Notes: generated from the sequence alone by a model not told the origin. A DNA stretch of 58,066 bases from Leptolyngbyaceae cyanobacterium CRU_2_3 (GCA_012034795.1 JAAUOQ010000001.1:1-58066), one strand, 5' to 3'. Shown: positions 18,677-26,608, counted from the first letter of the stretch. Made by a program: numbers and translations.

Positions 18677-19856
18677 ATTCAGCAGGTGTAGCGGATTCAG
18701 TCGGGGTTACTGCTTCAATGCGCTCTACGCGAACCGTGCCATTTGCGCGTGTTCCCGTAATTTCGACTTTTTGTAAGGACGGTAGACAATCTGCTAACCA
18801 GTTGGCAGTGTCTCCGAAGGCTTCGCAGTAGTACTGTATGACTCGATCTTCAGTCCAACAATCGAAGGGGAAGCTAATGAAGACAGAACCATCGTTGTCA
18901 AAGCGCAAACTGTTCAGCACTTCTTCAGAATTGGGAATGGTGCCCACACCAGAGAAGGGTTCGGGTTTGACCCGCTGTCCAAAGGCAACATGGTCATGGT
19001 GTGCTCGGATCAGAATTTGACCTGTCTCAGAATTTTTAGGAATAAACAGATCTCGCCAATTCACGCCGTGGAGGGTGATTTCAGCCCTGCCTCTGCGGGA
19101 GACTGGCTTGGATTTACCAAAATTCTCGGCATTGAACACGGGCACAATGCGATCGCTCAAATAGCAGACATACGCGCCCTGCTCGGAACGTCGTAGGCTC
19201 ATCTTGGCTTGAACAATCCCTAGAGAAAGAGCTTCCTGGTTTAGCTCTCCGGTAAAGCGTTTTCCAGCCGTTTTGGCTGCTTTGAAAAAGGCTTTGGACA
19301 GTTCGCGCTGAAATTCCCGCAATTCGACGCCAAAGGAAGCTCCAAAGGCACCCTTGGCTTTAAGTTGGAGCGGCGCATCCTGAAGCAGTCGGTGCTGCCG
19401 ATCTAAAAAGAACACTAGATATCGAGTGGCCTGGTAAAAATCCTGACCGCCATTTCTGACGCGCAAACCAATGTCCGTCAGTTGCCCCTGGTCGTACATG
19501 GCCCCTAGCCACTCAAACTTGCCCCACTGGTTTCTGCCATAGCCTTCCAGGGCGGTTTGACGAATCACGCAGAGGCGAAGAATTTGGGTTAAGTAACCCT
19601 CGTCTTCCACCTCGGTCTCGCCGGACTCAAAGGTGGCCGTGAACGGCTGCCAGTCCTCTGAAGGCTGAAAATTGACCGCTTCGGCACAGTCCCGCTTTAG
19701 GAACAGTCCGAAGGGCAGCTTTTTATCCTTGGGCGTAATCAGTTGCACCCAGGGCAAGGCAGCACTTTGGACGACGTTGTCGCTGTAGCGATCAAAGTCA
19801 AACTCCTCCGCTGACGGAGTGGGTTGAGCTTTGTTGGATGGATACGCGGGGGTCAT
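18663..19856 (-). CDS. DUF5895-type protein of cyanobacterial mobile replicons
   Basis: A 397-residue soluble protein with an N-terminal segment YSDNVVQSAALPWVQLITPK, LPFGLFLKRDCAEAVNF and a central YLVFFLDRQHRLLQDAPLQL. It resembles the DUF5895 proteins that accompany primase genes on cyanobacterial plasmids and integrated elements; the function is unknown. It overlaps the start of the primase gene by 14 bp on the same strand, so both are probably translated from one mRNA. The C-terminus is acidic and threonine-rich. The assignment to DUF5895 is by memory of sequence character and should be treated as tentative. Confidence 0.6.
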   Translation of the reverse strand: MTPAYPSNKAQPTPSAEEFDFDRYSDNVVQSAALPWVQLITPKDKKLPFGLFLKRDCAEAVNFQPSEDWQPFTATFESGETEVEDEGYLTQILRLCVIRQTALEGYGRNQWGKFEWLGAMYDQGQLTDIGLRVRNGGQDFYQATRYLVFFLDRQHRLLQDAPLQLKAKGAFGASFGVELREFQRELSKAFFKAAKTAGKRFTGELNQEALSLGIVQAKMSLRRSEQGAYVCYLSDRIVPVFNAENFGKSKPVSRRGRAEITLHGVNWRDLFIPKNSETGQILIRAHHDHVAFGQRVKPEPFSGVGTIPNSEEVLNSLRFDNDGSVFISFPFDCWTEDRVIQYYCEAFGDTANWLADCLPSLQKVEITGTRANGTVRVERIEAVTPTESATPAEFEDY

Positions 19857-19873
19857 GGCTCTTACGGGTGTGT

Positions 19874-20077
19874 CTAAGGATTGCGATCTGGAAAGACTTG
19901 TTCGACGGGCAGCTCCAACTTGGCTGCGATCGCGGCTTCGATCCGGCGAGAACGGCTTTGGGCATAGCGATACAGCGTTTGGCTAATCGCTTGGGGGGAA
20001 ACGTCGAGTTCTTGAGCCAGGGTAGACAGAGAAATGCCCTGCCTTGCCAGAGCCGCTTTGATATCAGCAGGGTGCAT
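19874..20077 (-). CDS. helix-turn-helix transcriptional regulator, Ner/Nlp-like
   Basis: From ATG 20077 the protein reads MHPADIKAALARQGISLS, then TLAQELDVSPQAISQTLYRY, a canonical helix-turn-helix, and RIEAAIAAKLELPVEQVFPD, which matches the Ner/Nlp (sugar-fermentation stimulation) family of small phage and bacterial regulators, about 67 residues. It is divergent from the S24 repressor gene with a shared 130-bp control region. The pair looks like a lysogeny-type switch controlling the element. The longer frame up to 20146 is not needed. Confidence 0.8.
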   Translation of the reverse strand: MHPADIKAALARQGISLSTLAQELDVSPQAISQTLYRYAQSRSRRIEAAIAAKLELPVEQVFPDRNP

Positions 20078-20208
20078 GATGTGGAGAATTGACTGTTTAT
20101 TTGCAACCAGAATGGGTAATATATTAACCATCCATGAATTTATCAATCCTGTCTAGTTGAAAATTTCACTAAAATGAAAAAACAAATGATTCATCGGAGC
20201 CGGAATCT
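20078..20208. promoter_or_regulatory. divergent control region with a candidate operator
   Basis: The AT-rich intergenic region between two divergent repressor genes contains the inverted repeat TTTCA-N6-TGAAA at 20164-20179, a plausible operator for the S24/XRE repressor. AT-rich blocks such as TAATATATTAAC could serve as promoter elements. Based on layout only. Confidence 0.45.
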
Positions 20209-20895
20209 TTGCAACCCCTGCCGCCTTCATCAGAGACCCTTGCAGAACGAGTGCAAAGCTTGCTGGGGGAAAGGAGCGCCCACGCTTTTGCGGTCAAGCA
20301 TGGGATTCCTTACACCACCTTGCAGCGGATTTTGCAGGGCAAAACCATCCCCAAAGGCAAACAATTGCAGGCGATCGCCCAAGCGGGGGAGGTGACGGTG
20401 GATTGGTTGCTGTATGGCGGGGAAAAGCCTCAACCCAACGCTCTAGACTCAGAGGTGACGATGCTGGAGCTGGGCGAGGAGAATGTTCGCATTCCCTTGA
20501 TCAATTTACAGGTAGGAGCTGGGAATGGTTATGAAGTCATAACGGAGGAGATCAGCGAATATTTGACGTTGCCTCGACGGTTGATTGCAAAGGAACGGGG
20601 GTTAAACCCCAATAGTCTGCACGCCGTCACGGTGATGGGGGATAGCATGTCCCCGGAATTCAACCCCGGCGATATAGTGTTTCTGGATGTAGAGAAGACC
20701 CATCCGGGTGAAGGGATTTACATTGTCCGGCTGGATAATGCGATCGTGATCAAGCGAATGCAGGTCTTGGCGGGGAAATCAATCAAGCTGAATAGCCACA
20801 ACCCGATCTATGAACCGATTACTATTGATTTAGAAACCAGTGGCGAAAGTTTTCAGATTCTCGGTCGAGTTGTGTGGAGTCTACGGAAGTTCTAA
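20209..20895 (+). CDS. XRE/S24 peptidase-type repressor (CI/LexA-like)
   Basis: Phage-type repressors of this class are inactivated by RecA-stimulated self-cleavage. The N-terminal HTH domain is AHAFAVKHGIPYTTLQRILQ (residues about 23-42). The C-terminal S24 domain carries the catalytic serine in VMGDSMSPEFNPGDIVFLD and the catalytic lysine in NAIVIKRMQV. Length (228 residues) and order are normal. The start is uncertain: no ATG precedes the domain in frame, and the TTG at 20209 or the GTG at 20251 must be used. It is divergent from the small HTH gene and probably keeps the element silent until DNA damage. Confidence 0.85.
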   Translation: MQPLPPSSETLAERVQSLLGERSAHAFAVKHGIPYTTLQRILQGKTIPKGKQLQAIAQAGEVTVDWLLYGGEKPQPNALDSEVTMLELGEENVRIPLINLQVGAGNGYEVITEEISEYLTLPRRLIAKERGLNPNSLHAVTVMGDSMSPEFNPGDIVFLDVEKTHPGEGIYIVRLDNAIVIKRMQVLAGKSIKLNSHNPIYEPITIDLETSGESFQILGRVVWSLRKF

Positions 20896-21010
20896 ATCAT
20901 GTGTTGGAGGTTCCATCTGTTTAGGGCGATCGCCCTTATCCCAGCCCTATTGACCCTATCTGTAAACTAGAGGAATAAAGGCTCATCTTTCTCTCAACCA
21001 ACAAACCCCC

Positions 21011-21331
21011 ATGACAACCGTTATTTCAGAACACATCCAAATCACTCCTGACGTCTGCGGCGGAAAGCCCCGCATTACGGGTCATCGCATTCGCGTGCAA
21101 GACATTGCAATTTGGTACGAACACCTCAGTATGTCCCCCGACGAAATTGTTTACCATTACCCCAGCATTACCCTGGCTGATGTCCACGCTGCCCTAGCCT
21201 ATTACTACGACCACCTAGACGAAATTCGCCAGGATATCCGCGAGAGCGAAGCCTTCGCCAGCCAACTGGCTGCCCAAACGTCCTCCATCCTGCAACGCAA
21301 ACTCAGGGAAAGAAATGTCAGGGCAGATTAA
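21011..21331 (+). CDS. DUF433 antitoxin
   Basis: The 106-residue protein contains the DUF433 signature ITPDVCGGKPRITGHRIRVQ and the WYEHLSMSPDEIVYHYPSIT segment, a DNA-binding fold common in cyanobacterial type II antitoxins. It overlaps the next gene by 17 bp, and that gene encodes a DUF5615 PIN-like protein, the standard partner. The antitoxin should bind and neutralise the toxin and repress its own operon. This pair may stabilise the element in the chromosome. Confidence 0.9.
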   Translation: MTTVISEHIQITPDVCGGKPRITGHRIRVQDIAIWYEHLSMSPDEIVYHYPSITLADVHAALAYYYDHLDEIRQDIRESEAFASQLAAQTSSILQRKLRERNVRAD

Positions 21332-21650
21332 GTTCCATCTTGACGAGAACGTCAGCAATGCTGTAGCCGAAGGCTTACGGAGACGAGGCATCGATGTGAC
21401 CACCACACCTGAACAAAATTTGATGGGAGCCTCAGACCCAGAACAAGTTGCCTTTGCACTTGAACGAAGACGGGTTATCTTCACCCAGGATGATGACTTT
21501 TTGAAACTCCATCAAGCCAATGTTTCCCACTCAGGCATCACCTATTGTCACCAGGGGAGCCGCACGATTGGAGAAATCGTTAAAACCCTTGCGCTAGTTT
21601 GGGAATGGGTTGAGCCAGAAGACATGATTGGACAAATTGAGTTTATCTAA
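21315..21650 (+). CDS. DUF5615 PIN-like toxin
   Basis: The 111-residue protein starts KFHLDENVSNAVAEGLRRRG, where D and N of LDEN are typical of the DUF5615 PIN-like nuclease. It continues with VIFTQDDDFLKLH, the second acidic cluster (T-x-D-x-D-F), and ITYCHQGSRTIGEIV. These acidic residues would bind Mg2+ for RNA cleavage. It overlaps the DUF433 antitoxin gene upstream. Target RNA unknown. Confidence 0.9.
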   Translation: MSGQIKFHLDENVSNAVAEGLRRRGIDVTTTPEQNLMGASDPEQVAFALERRRVIFTQDDDFLKLHQANVSHSGITYCHQGSRTIGEIVKTLALVWEWVEPEDMIGQIEFI

Positions 21651-21658
21651 CGATTTAT

Positions 21659-21946
21659 TCAAAACGGACAATCCATTTCAAATTGAGGACAGGCCGGATC
21701 GGAGCTGGCAACAGATTTACCTAGTTCGACTTCATCCCACTCATTTCGAGACAAGGTACAGGGGCAGTAACCGCTGGCCAGGTTGAAGCGGGAGGGATTA
21801 AAGTTGACACACTGCCCGCACACAGGGGAATCGTGATGCTGACTGGATTCAGTCTCGGAATCCTCCAATGGTTCGGGTTCATTGCCATACTCAACATAGG
21901 GGATGCCACCCACTTCTACCACTTGACGCTCGTATAGGCTAGACAT
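21659..21946 (-). CDS. small cysteine-containing hypothetical protein
   Basis: 95 residues, acidic N-terminal half, then Cys pairs CGQCVNFNPSRFNLASGYCP and a late CPQFEMDCPF. The pattern C-x2-C-x14-C-P-C suggests a metal or iron-sulfur binding site, but I recognise no family. It is convergent with the toxin gene, and the start at ATG 21946 is followed by a reasonable coding sequence. It belongs to the accessory set of the element. Confidence 0.55.
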   Translation of the reverse strand: MSSLYERQVVEVGGIPYVEYGNEPEPLEDSETESSQHHDSPVCGQCVNFNPSRFNLASGYCPCTLSRNEWDEVELGKSVASSDPACPQFEMDCPF

Positions 21947-21987
21947 AGTGTTTTTCCATTAACGACACCCCAAGCCGGAGGACTGTT

Positions 21988-22350
21988 ATGGATTTTTCTA
22001 GCCATTTACTTGAGCGAGTTCGTTTTCTAGCAGATCCTCAGACCCAATCCCTGCTGAAGTTTTGCCAATTGGCGATCGCCACCTTACACAATGCTCAGGT
22101 TCCACGGGTGTATTCAGATGAACCCGTGCAGGATGCACAAGTGCTCAGCATCCACTGTCCCAACCGCTTTAGTGCCGGTCGACTGGTGCCAAAGTTGATC
22201 GGTGGATTTGGATTGTCTATCCATCCCTTGGGGATTGAGCAAGTTCTTTTGAGCAATGGGGAAGGCTATGAAGCCCTCTATGTCTGGCAAAATGGCAGCT
22301 TTATGTTCACGATACCTGGACTTGATGCTGCCGCTCTGGATTTTGAGTAG
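21988..22350 (+). CDS. hypothetical protein of the element (120 aa)
   Basis: Starts at ATG 21988 behind GGAGGACTGTT, a strong ribosome binding site. The protein is soluble, with segments LLERVRFLADPQTQSLLKF and SIHCPNRFSAGRLVPKLIGG, without recognisable motif. It ends at a strong bidirectional hairpin shared with the convergent DUF932 gene. Function unknown. Confidence 0.6.
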   Translation: MDFSSHLLERVRFLADPQTQSLLKFCQLAIATLHNAQVPRVYSDEPVQDAQVLSIHCPNRFSAGRLVPKLIGGFGLSIHPLGIEQVLLSNGEGYEALYVWQNGSFMFTIPGLDAAALDFE

Positions 22351-22387
22351 GCAGGAGAAGAGCCTTGTGTCTTCTCCCCTCCCCTGC
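22351..22387. terminator. bidirectional hairpin terminator
   Basis: GGAGAAGA (22354-22361) and TCTTCTCC (22370-22377) form a perfect 8-bp stem, with a second outer pairing GCAG/CTGC. It lies between two convergent genes. Confidence 0.6.
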
Positions 22388-22395
22388 CTGGGACG

Positions 22396-23100
22396 CTAAA
22401 TCGCAAACAGATGCCCTAATCGTCGGTAAACATTTTCAGCCTTGGTATTGGAGTTGTACCGTTTTGCATTTTCAGTGAACGCCATCAGGAGATTGAATTG
22501 GGTCGGTTCTTGAAACTCAGGATGGCGGGGTTCTTGAAACTCTGACCAAATCGGCACCACCTCACTGCTGGCAATGATGTTATTTTCGGCAGCCCCAAAG
22601 ACGATCAATCGCGCTTCATCTTCAGATAAGCCTTCCATTTTCAGCCGCTCTAGGTTCTTTTGCAGGTTTTCCAATTGCTCTAGCAACCCGATAAAGGTTT
22701 GCTGAATATAGCGCAAGAACCCGTTGCGGGGAATATGCCGTTTGGTGAAGCTAAACTCGCCGCTGAAGGCCATGTTGTCGCAAACTATGACCCTCGATCC
22801 GGCACAGATACCCGCGCTCATCGACTTGTCATGACTGTTGCGAAAGCCAATCGACCAACGGTAATCGGGATGACTGGTTTGCTCAAAGTCAATCACCCCG
22901 AACATGCGAGTGCCTGATTTGTTCAGGCCATATTGCGATCGCTTTATCGTCAGGCTAGAGTCAGTGGCGGTGCTGAGTACCGTATCGACAATCTCATGGT
23001 GAGGAATGGGTTCGTAGGTTGAAGTCATTTCTGGTAATTCAACCTGAAGCAAATCGTCATAGGTGGTGCTGAACGCACCGCAGTGAAGTAAGAGGGACAT
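22396..23100 (-). CDS. DUF932 domain protein
   Basis: DUF932 proteins are encoded on plasmids, phages and integrated elements; the function is unknown. The 234-residue product from ATG 23100 (MSLLLHCGAF) is preceded by GGAGAAACC. It shows the family features: TMFGVIDF-like core (GTRMFGVIDFEQTSHPDYRW), IGFRNSHDKSMSAGICAGSR and VIVCDNMAFSGEF near the middle, then a helical region. The longer frame up to 23130 is unlikely because of the ribosome binding site position. The gene belongs to a same-strand set of accessory genes. Confidence 0.75.
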   Translation of the reverse strand: MSLLLHCGAFSTTYDDLLQVELPEMTSTYEPIPHHEIVDTVLSTATDSSLTIKRSQYGLNKSGTRMFGVIDFEQTSHPDYRWSIGFRNSHDKSMSAGICAGSRVIVCDNMAFSGEFSFTKRHIPRNGFLRYIQQTFIGLLEQLENLQKNLERLKMEGLSEDEARLIVFGAAENNIIASSEVVPIWSEFQEPRHPEFQEPTQFNLLMAFTENAKRYNSNTKAENVYRRLGHLFAI

Positions 23101-23128
23101 CGTGGTTTCTCCAATGTTGTCAGAAATC

Positions 23129-23157
23129 AACCAGGGGGGATCGCTCTCCCCCTGGTT
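23129..23157 (-). terminator. strong hairpin downstream of the 23164-23628 gene
   Basis: AACCAGGGGG (23129-23138) pairs perfectly with CCCCCTGGTT (23148-23157), a 10-bp stem directly after the stop of the minus-strand gene at 23164. It is likely a transcription terminator or an mRNA end-stabiliser between two genes of the accessory set. Confidence 0.6.
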
Positions 23158-23163
23158 TGTGGA

Positions 23164-23628
23164 TTAGTTCAGAATGCGGACGGCAAATACTTTGGCGCGA
23201 TCGCGCTTGCCCTGGTACTCAATCTCGATGGCAGTACCGGGTAGGATCTGAGCGTGTTCAAATGCACCTACCAGCGTCACGCCAGCATTCAGATACACCT
23301 CGCCGCTGGGGTCAAGCCATTGCACACAGTCCAGGGGGACTTTGTTGCCTGCATCATCTTTTTTCTGAACGGTTTTCAGACCCAAGAACACCCCGCGCAA
23401 TTTTTCGCCTTCGGCATTGAACTCCCGATAGCTGGGGGTTAGCGAAATTGCAGGTTTTAGAGTGTCCAACTGGGCAGCGGTTGTGAGAAAGGATGTGATA
23501 TCCGCTTCAGCTAACGCGGTGGGTAATGTGGTCAGCGCAGTTGCTTTGACCAGACCTGTTTCATCCACGGCCATCAGGGGCGATTCCTCTAATAGCTCCG
23601 TGTCAGAATGAATGGGTGTCTTTTTCAT
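23164..23628 (-). CDS. hypothetical protein of the element (about 154 aa)
   Basis: Start ATG 23628 (MKKTPIHSDTEL) behind AAGGAAA. The first 60 residues are Thr/Leu/Ala-rich and probably helical. The C-terminal half contains beta-rich segments KLRGVFLGLKTVQKKD, VPLDCVQWLDPSGEVYL and GTAIEIEYQGKRDRAKVFAV. The latter resembles a small OB-like or DNA-modulation fold, but this is only an impression. A conserved CAGTCCTACGG box lies 36 bp upstream. Confidence 0.55.
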   Translation of the reverse strand: MKKTPIHSDTELLEESPLMAVDETGLVKATALTTLPTALAEADITSFLTTAAQLDTLKPAISLTPSYREFNAEGEKLRGVFLGLKTVQKKDDAGNKVPLDCVQWLDPSGEVYLNAGVTLVGAFEHAQILPGTAIEIEYQGKRDRAKVFAVRILN

Positions 23629-23677
23629 GGTCATTTTCCTTATATTGAGCGGGTTTACGAATACCGTAGGACTGGGT

Positions 23678-24106
23678 TTAAGCAGCAACTTGGGTATTCA
23701 AATAGTCAGCCAAGGAACCGTAGCCACAGAACTTCAATGCCGCGTAAAGATGTTTGCAGCAGCCTTGTTTGAAAACCTGTCGCTGCTTTGCAAAATCCTC
23801 ACAGGTGCAGGTCACGCAACCGGACAACAATTGCACTTCATAGCGCGTCTCTTTGGTCTCATTGCGGACGGTGTAGGTGTTGCGGGCGAAGACTTGAGGA
23901 GTTACCAGCAGGGAGCGAGCAGCCGCTTTGCGCCAATCGACAAAGTGCTGCTTGAAGACTTTTTTGGAGAGGATTCTGGGGCGTTGCCCTTCGATATTGA
24001 CCCAGATGCCTGTTCCCCACACTTGCAGATCCAGAATCTCCTCAAGGTCTACACCCAACAAACGGGCAGCAGCAGATTTTGAATACAGTAGTTGTTCGGC
24101 AGTCAT
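23678..24106 (-). CDS. SWIM zinc finger protein
   Basis: From ATG 24106 (MTAEQLLYSK, preceded by AGGAGGTCTG) the 142-residue protein contains a SWIM-type motif C-x-C-xn-C-x-H: CVTCTCEDFAKQRQVF followed by GCCKHLYAAL (residues about 107-130). SWIM fingers bind DNA or proteins and are frequent on mobile elements. The N-terminal half is basic with a QHFVDWRKAAARSLL helix. The next gene lies about 50 bp downstream on the same strand. Role unknown. Confidence 0.75.
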   Translation of the reverse strand: MTAEQLLYSKSAAARLLGVDLEEILDLQVWGTGIWVNIEGQRPRILSKKVFKQHFVDWRKAAARSLLVTPQVFARNTYTVRNETKETRYEVQLLSGCVTCTCEDFAKQRQVFKQGCCKHLYAALKFCGYGSLADYLNTQVAA

Positions 24107-24172
24107 ATCAGACCTCCTGTACACTTCATGGATACCGAAGGACTGACATCGATTGCCTCCATATCAAATCAT

Positions 24173-24640
24173 TTAGGCTACTTGCAAGGATTGAATCAGT
24201 TGGGTTTTATTCATCCGACCGTAGTTGGAAATTCGGCGATCGCGGGCGATTCTCTTTAGCTCCCGGATAGTCATCGCTGCATATTGAAGTTCTCTCGCAG
24301 GAGGTAGCAGGTAGAGAACTGTTTGAGTCGGAGCCTTGAGCAGCAGTATCTTGGGAGTGGGAAGAAGCTGTAGGGGTAACTCCCAAGGATCTGGTACGAG
24401 GTCAAAATCACTTCTTGGCTCTGAAACAATAGGATTTAGGCTTTCAGATGCAATGATTTCCGATAGGCTTTCGATCATCGTTCTGTTTCGATATCGGTTT
24501 ATCCATGCTCTTAACCGAACGCCACAGTGATACGACCATTGACCACCTTCCACCAGAATTAGGGCAAGGGCGGTGACCAGACAGGCAATTGCTAGTAGAG
24601 TCAATTGACCCACCAAAACAGCAGAATGTTTAGATTGCAT
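24173..24640 (-). CDS. single-pass membrane protein with SAP/Rho-N-like C-terminus
   Basis: From ATG 24640 (MQSKHSAV, after AAGGAGATTTT) a hydrophobic helix LLAIACLVTALALILVEGG spans residues about 13-31. A long variable region follows. The C-terminus MTIRELKRIARDRRISNYGR then KTQLIQSL matches the SAP/Rho-N fold of small nucleic-acid-binding domains. A membrane anchor joined to a DNA-binding tail could tether the element's DNA to the membrane; this is inference. Confidence 0.6.
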   Translation of the reverse strand: MQSKHSAVLVGQLTLLAIACLVTALALILVEGGQWSYHCGVRLRAWINRYRNRTMIESLSEIIASESLNPIVSEPRSDFDLVPDPWELPLQLLPTPKILLLKAPTQTVLYLLPPARELQYAAMTIRELKRIARDRRISNYGRMNKTQLIQSLQVA

Positions 24641-24760
24641 AAAATCTCCTTGATGCCGGGAATCAGGTGTAGAGAAGATCCGGCAAAAAGTGCTGGGTGG
24701 CCTTGCACCACCATTGACGGCTTGAACCGCTGCACTGATTTCCACTATGCCGTAGGACTA

Positions 24761-25096
24761 TTACTGAAACACTTGTACAGGCTTACCTAAGCTTTTTGCC
24801 AATTGAATGCTGTGTTCGGTACCAGGACTCATCCCATTCCAGAACGCCAGCACCACATCGGCATGAGCAATGATGTCTCGGTTGCGTCGAATTCCGGCAC
24901 CTCTGCCGTACTTGCGCCACTCTGCTGGAAATACCTGTACGGTCAAGCCTCTGGATCGGGCTGCTTCTTCTGCAATGGTATCTACCCCTCTCGCTCCGCC
25001 ACTGACCAAAATGCAACCAGGGGGTAAGACTTCAACCATCTTTTGTACCAGATGGAGCTTGGCATAGTTCCGACTGCCAATGATAGCAACTTTCAT
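24761..25096 (-). CDS. SLOG-domain (DprA-like) nucleotide-binding protein
   Basis: From ATG 25096 (MKVAIIGSRNYAKL) the 111-residue Rossmann-like domain shows ILVSGGARGVDTIAEEAARS, the SLOG signature (SGGA-x-G-x-D), FPAEWRKYGRGAGIRRNRDI and HADVVLAFWNGMSPGTEHSI. SLOG proteins bind nucleotide-derived ligands and occur in defence and mobile elements. The sequence is short compared with DprA and has no DprA C-terminal domain. A role in DNA processing or nucleotide sensing is possible; unproven. Confidence 0.75.
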   Translation of the reverse strand: MKVAIIGSRNYAKLHLVQKMVEVLPPGCILVSGGARGVDTIAEEAARSRGLTVQVFPAEWRKYGRGAGIRRNRDIIAHADVVLAFWNGMSPGTEHSIQLAKSLGKPVQVFQ

Positions 25097-25155
25097 TCCC
25101 GTGCGAATGGACAGCATGATGACATTCCTACAACTTCACTTTCTCCGTAGGACTG

Positions 25156-25362
25156 TTTACCCTTTCACTTTTTTATTTTCTTCTTCTAATTTTTTGATTT
25201 TCCTTGTTTTTTCGATGCGCGGCTGCTTGGAGCAGCGGCGCTGAGGATAGGAGTGCAGCGGTGTGGATACACGGCTGCACACGATGAGGGGCGGCGGTAG
25301 TCGGGGAGCAAAGGGGGTTTGACTCCAAGACATCAATCCGCATCAATGGTCAAACCGCCTTT
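25156..25362. other. gene-free stretch, GC-rich
   Basis: No convincing coding frame. It contains a T-rich block (25165-25220) followed by GC-rich DNA leading into the hairpin at 25363. It may be regulatory or part of a transfer/replication site. Confidence 0.4.
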
Positions 25363-25405
25363 GTGGGGTGTGGGGGCGCGGTGGCGGGTGGGCCAAGCCC
25401 CCACA
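25363..25405. repeat. G/C-rich hairpin A
   Basis: GTGGGGGC pairs with GCCCCCAC around a loop containing TGGGCCAAG. A related hairpin with compensating base changes lies at 26521-26566. Confidence 0.55.
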
Positions 25406-25448
25406 GAACAAATCGCGCAGAGCGCATCCGCTTGGTGAAAAAGAGAAA

Positions 25449-25469
25449 AGCCCAGGCAGAACCTGGGCT
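25449..25469 (-). terminator. rho-independent terminator
   Basis: Minus-strand stem AGCCCAGG/CCTGGGCT with 5-base loop, followed by TTTTCTCTTTTTC, directly after the stop of the gene at 25477-25860. Confidence 0.75.
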
Positions 25470-25476
25470 GTGACCG

Positions 25477-25860
25477 CTAGCGGCTAAACCGGGCGGCAGA
25501 ACGCTGGGCATTTAACTCCAGCAAGTCTTCCAGGCTGGTACCAAAGTGCTTGTGAGCGTACTCAACCAGCTCCTCTAGCGTGGCATGGACAAACCCAGCA
25601 TCGAATTCTGCCTTGAACTCTTCCCATGCCTCAGCATAGAGCTGCTTGACTTCATCCGGGTCGTACTCGCCCGGTGCATACTGGCTTAGGGTGCCGAACT
25701 CCAGCGCCTCGCGGAAGATGTGCCCTTTGATTTGCTCCCACTGTAAAAAGCGAACGGTGTAGAAGACCGCTTGCCAGCGACGGAAGGAAGCCTTTTCTTC
25801 ACGCTGCTTGAGGGTGAGAACTTGGAACTTGGAACTGAGTGCAGATTGCTTGATAGCCAT
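25477..25860 (-). CDS. hypothetical protein of the element (127 aa)
   Basis: Start ATG 25860 behind CACAGGAGGCCCT. The protein is charged and helical with FRRWQAVFYTVRFLQWEQIK, EYDPDEVKQLYAEAWEEFKA and YAHKHFGTSLEDLLELN. No family recognised. A clear terminator follows. The leader with its ribosome binding site is duplicated in inverted orientation at 26133-26153. Confidence 0.6.
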   Translation of the reverse strand: MAIKQSALSSKFQVLTLKQREEKASFRRWQAVFYTVRFLQWEQIKGHIFREALEFGTLSQYAPGEYDPDEVKQLYAEAWEEFKAEFDAGFVHATLEELVEYAHKHFGTSLEDLLELNAQRSAARFSR

Positions 25861-25862
25861 AG

Positions 25863-26153
25863 GGCCTCCTGTGAATGAAAATTTATAAGCCCTGTGCGAC
25901 CCTGCTGCCAGCGATCGCCCAGGGGCGCGACAAACCGAGCGATCCAGCGAGGCTAGAAGTTTTTGCGAGTTACAGCGGCGTGGCGCTCCCTGACCCAGAG
26001 TTCCTTAAAAACAAGTTCATTCTCTGGGGCGGGGTTGATTTCAAGCGCCCACCGCTGTTCGAGAAAAAAGTTTTTGGCGCGTATACTTTACCCCTTGGCG
26101 ATCGCTGTTGCAGCAAAGGGTAGGCTCAAGGGCAAATTTTCATTCACAGGAGG
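25863..26153. repeat. 20-bp inverted repeat flanking 250 bp
   Basis: The sequence at 25863-25883 is the reverse complement of that at 26133-26153 (AAATTTTCATTCACAGGAGG, perfect over 20 bases). The left copy is the leader and ribosome binding site of the minus-strand gene at 25477-25860; the right copy is followed by no gene. The 250 bp between hold an ORF of doubtful coding value. Confidence 0.6.
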
Positions 26154-26520
26154 TCTTGGAGATCGCATCTGTTAGTTCTGTTCTGGTTCTTCCTTGACGC
26201 GGCGAGTTCAAAGGGTTCTGTGCTGGCAACTGAGTTTACACTCTGACTTGCAGTGGAGGGGCAGGGTGAATCTTTGAGGTGCGTTAGCGAAGCTCTTCGT
26301 AGGAATCGGATCGGCACTCCATTGGCGATGTTCTGACGAGACAGGATGGCAAGTCGCTTGAGGCAGGAATAGACAAGAGATTCGATGGAGTTTGTTCTAC
26401 GCTGGGGGCAACTGTTGAGCAGAAGCCCTGCCTAGTCTGCCCCTGCTTGAATCTCAGACTCATTGTATAACCGGAAAAGCCGCTGGTCATATTCAGGTTT
26501 TGCCGACTGCTGACGGGGGA
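26154..26520. other. gene-free stretch
   Basis: No supported gene on either strand. Possible junction zone between the integrative element and the metal island. Confidence 0.4.
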
Positions 26521-26566
26521 GATGGGGTGTGGGGTTGCGGCGGGAGGGATGGGCCAAGACCCCACT
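26521..26566. repeat. G/C-rich hairpin B
   Basis: GTGGGGT pairs with ACCCCAC around a loop that again contains TGGGCCAAG. Compared with hairpin A the stem bases changed on both sides and pairing is preserved. A TTTTT run follows closely. Confidence 0.55.
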
Positions 26567-26608
26567 GAATTTTTGCGCCCACTTTTCGCCGACAGGCGGG
26601 GCGGGGGT

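Larger units (their letters stand above)
23664..25155 (-). repeat. intergenic box CAGTCCTACGG, four copies
   Basis: On the minus strand CAGTCCTACGG (or a one- to two-base variant) occurs at 23664-23674, 24135-24145, 24750-24760 and 25145-25155. Each copy lies between consecutive minus-strand accessory genes, about 30-110 bp upstream of a start codon. The regular placement suggests an operator, promoter element or mRNA leader motif. A related plus-strand CCGGAGGACTG stands at 21975-21985, but there it doubles as a ribosome binding site. Confidence 0.55.

Noticed and set aside
25875-26123. 82-residue ORF between the inverted repeats
   Set aside because: No recognisable domain, unusual composition, and it starts inside the ribosome binding site region of the opposite gene.
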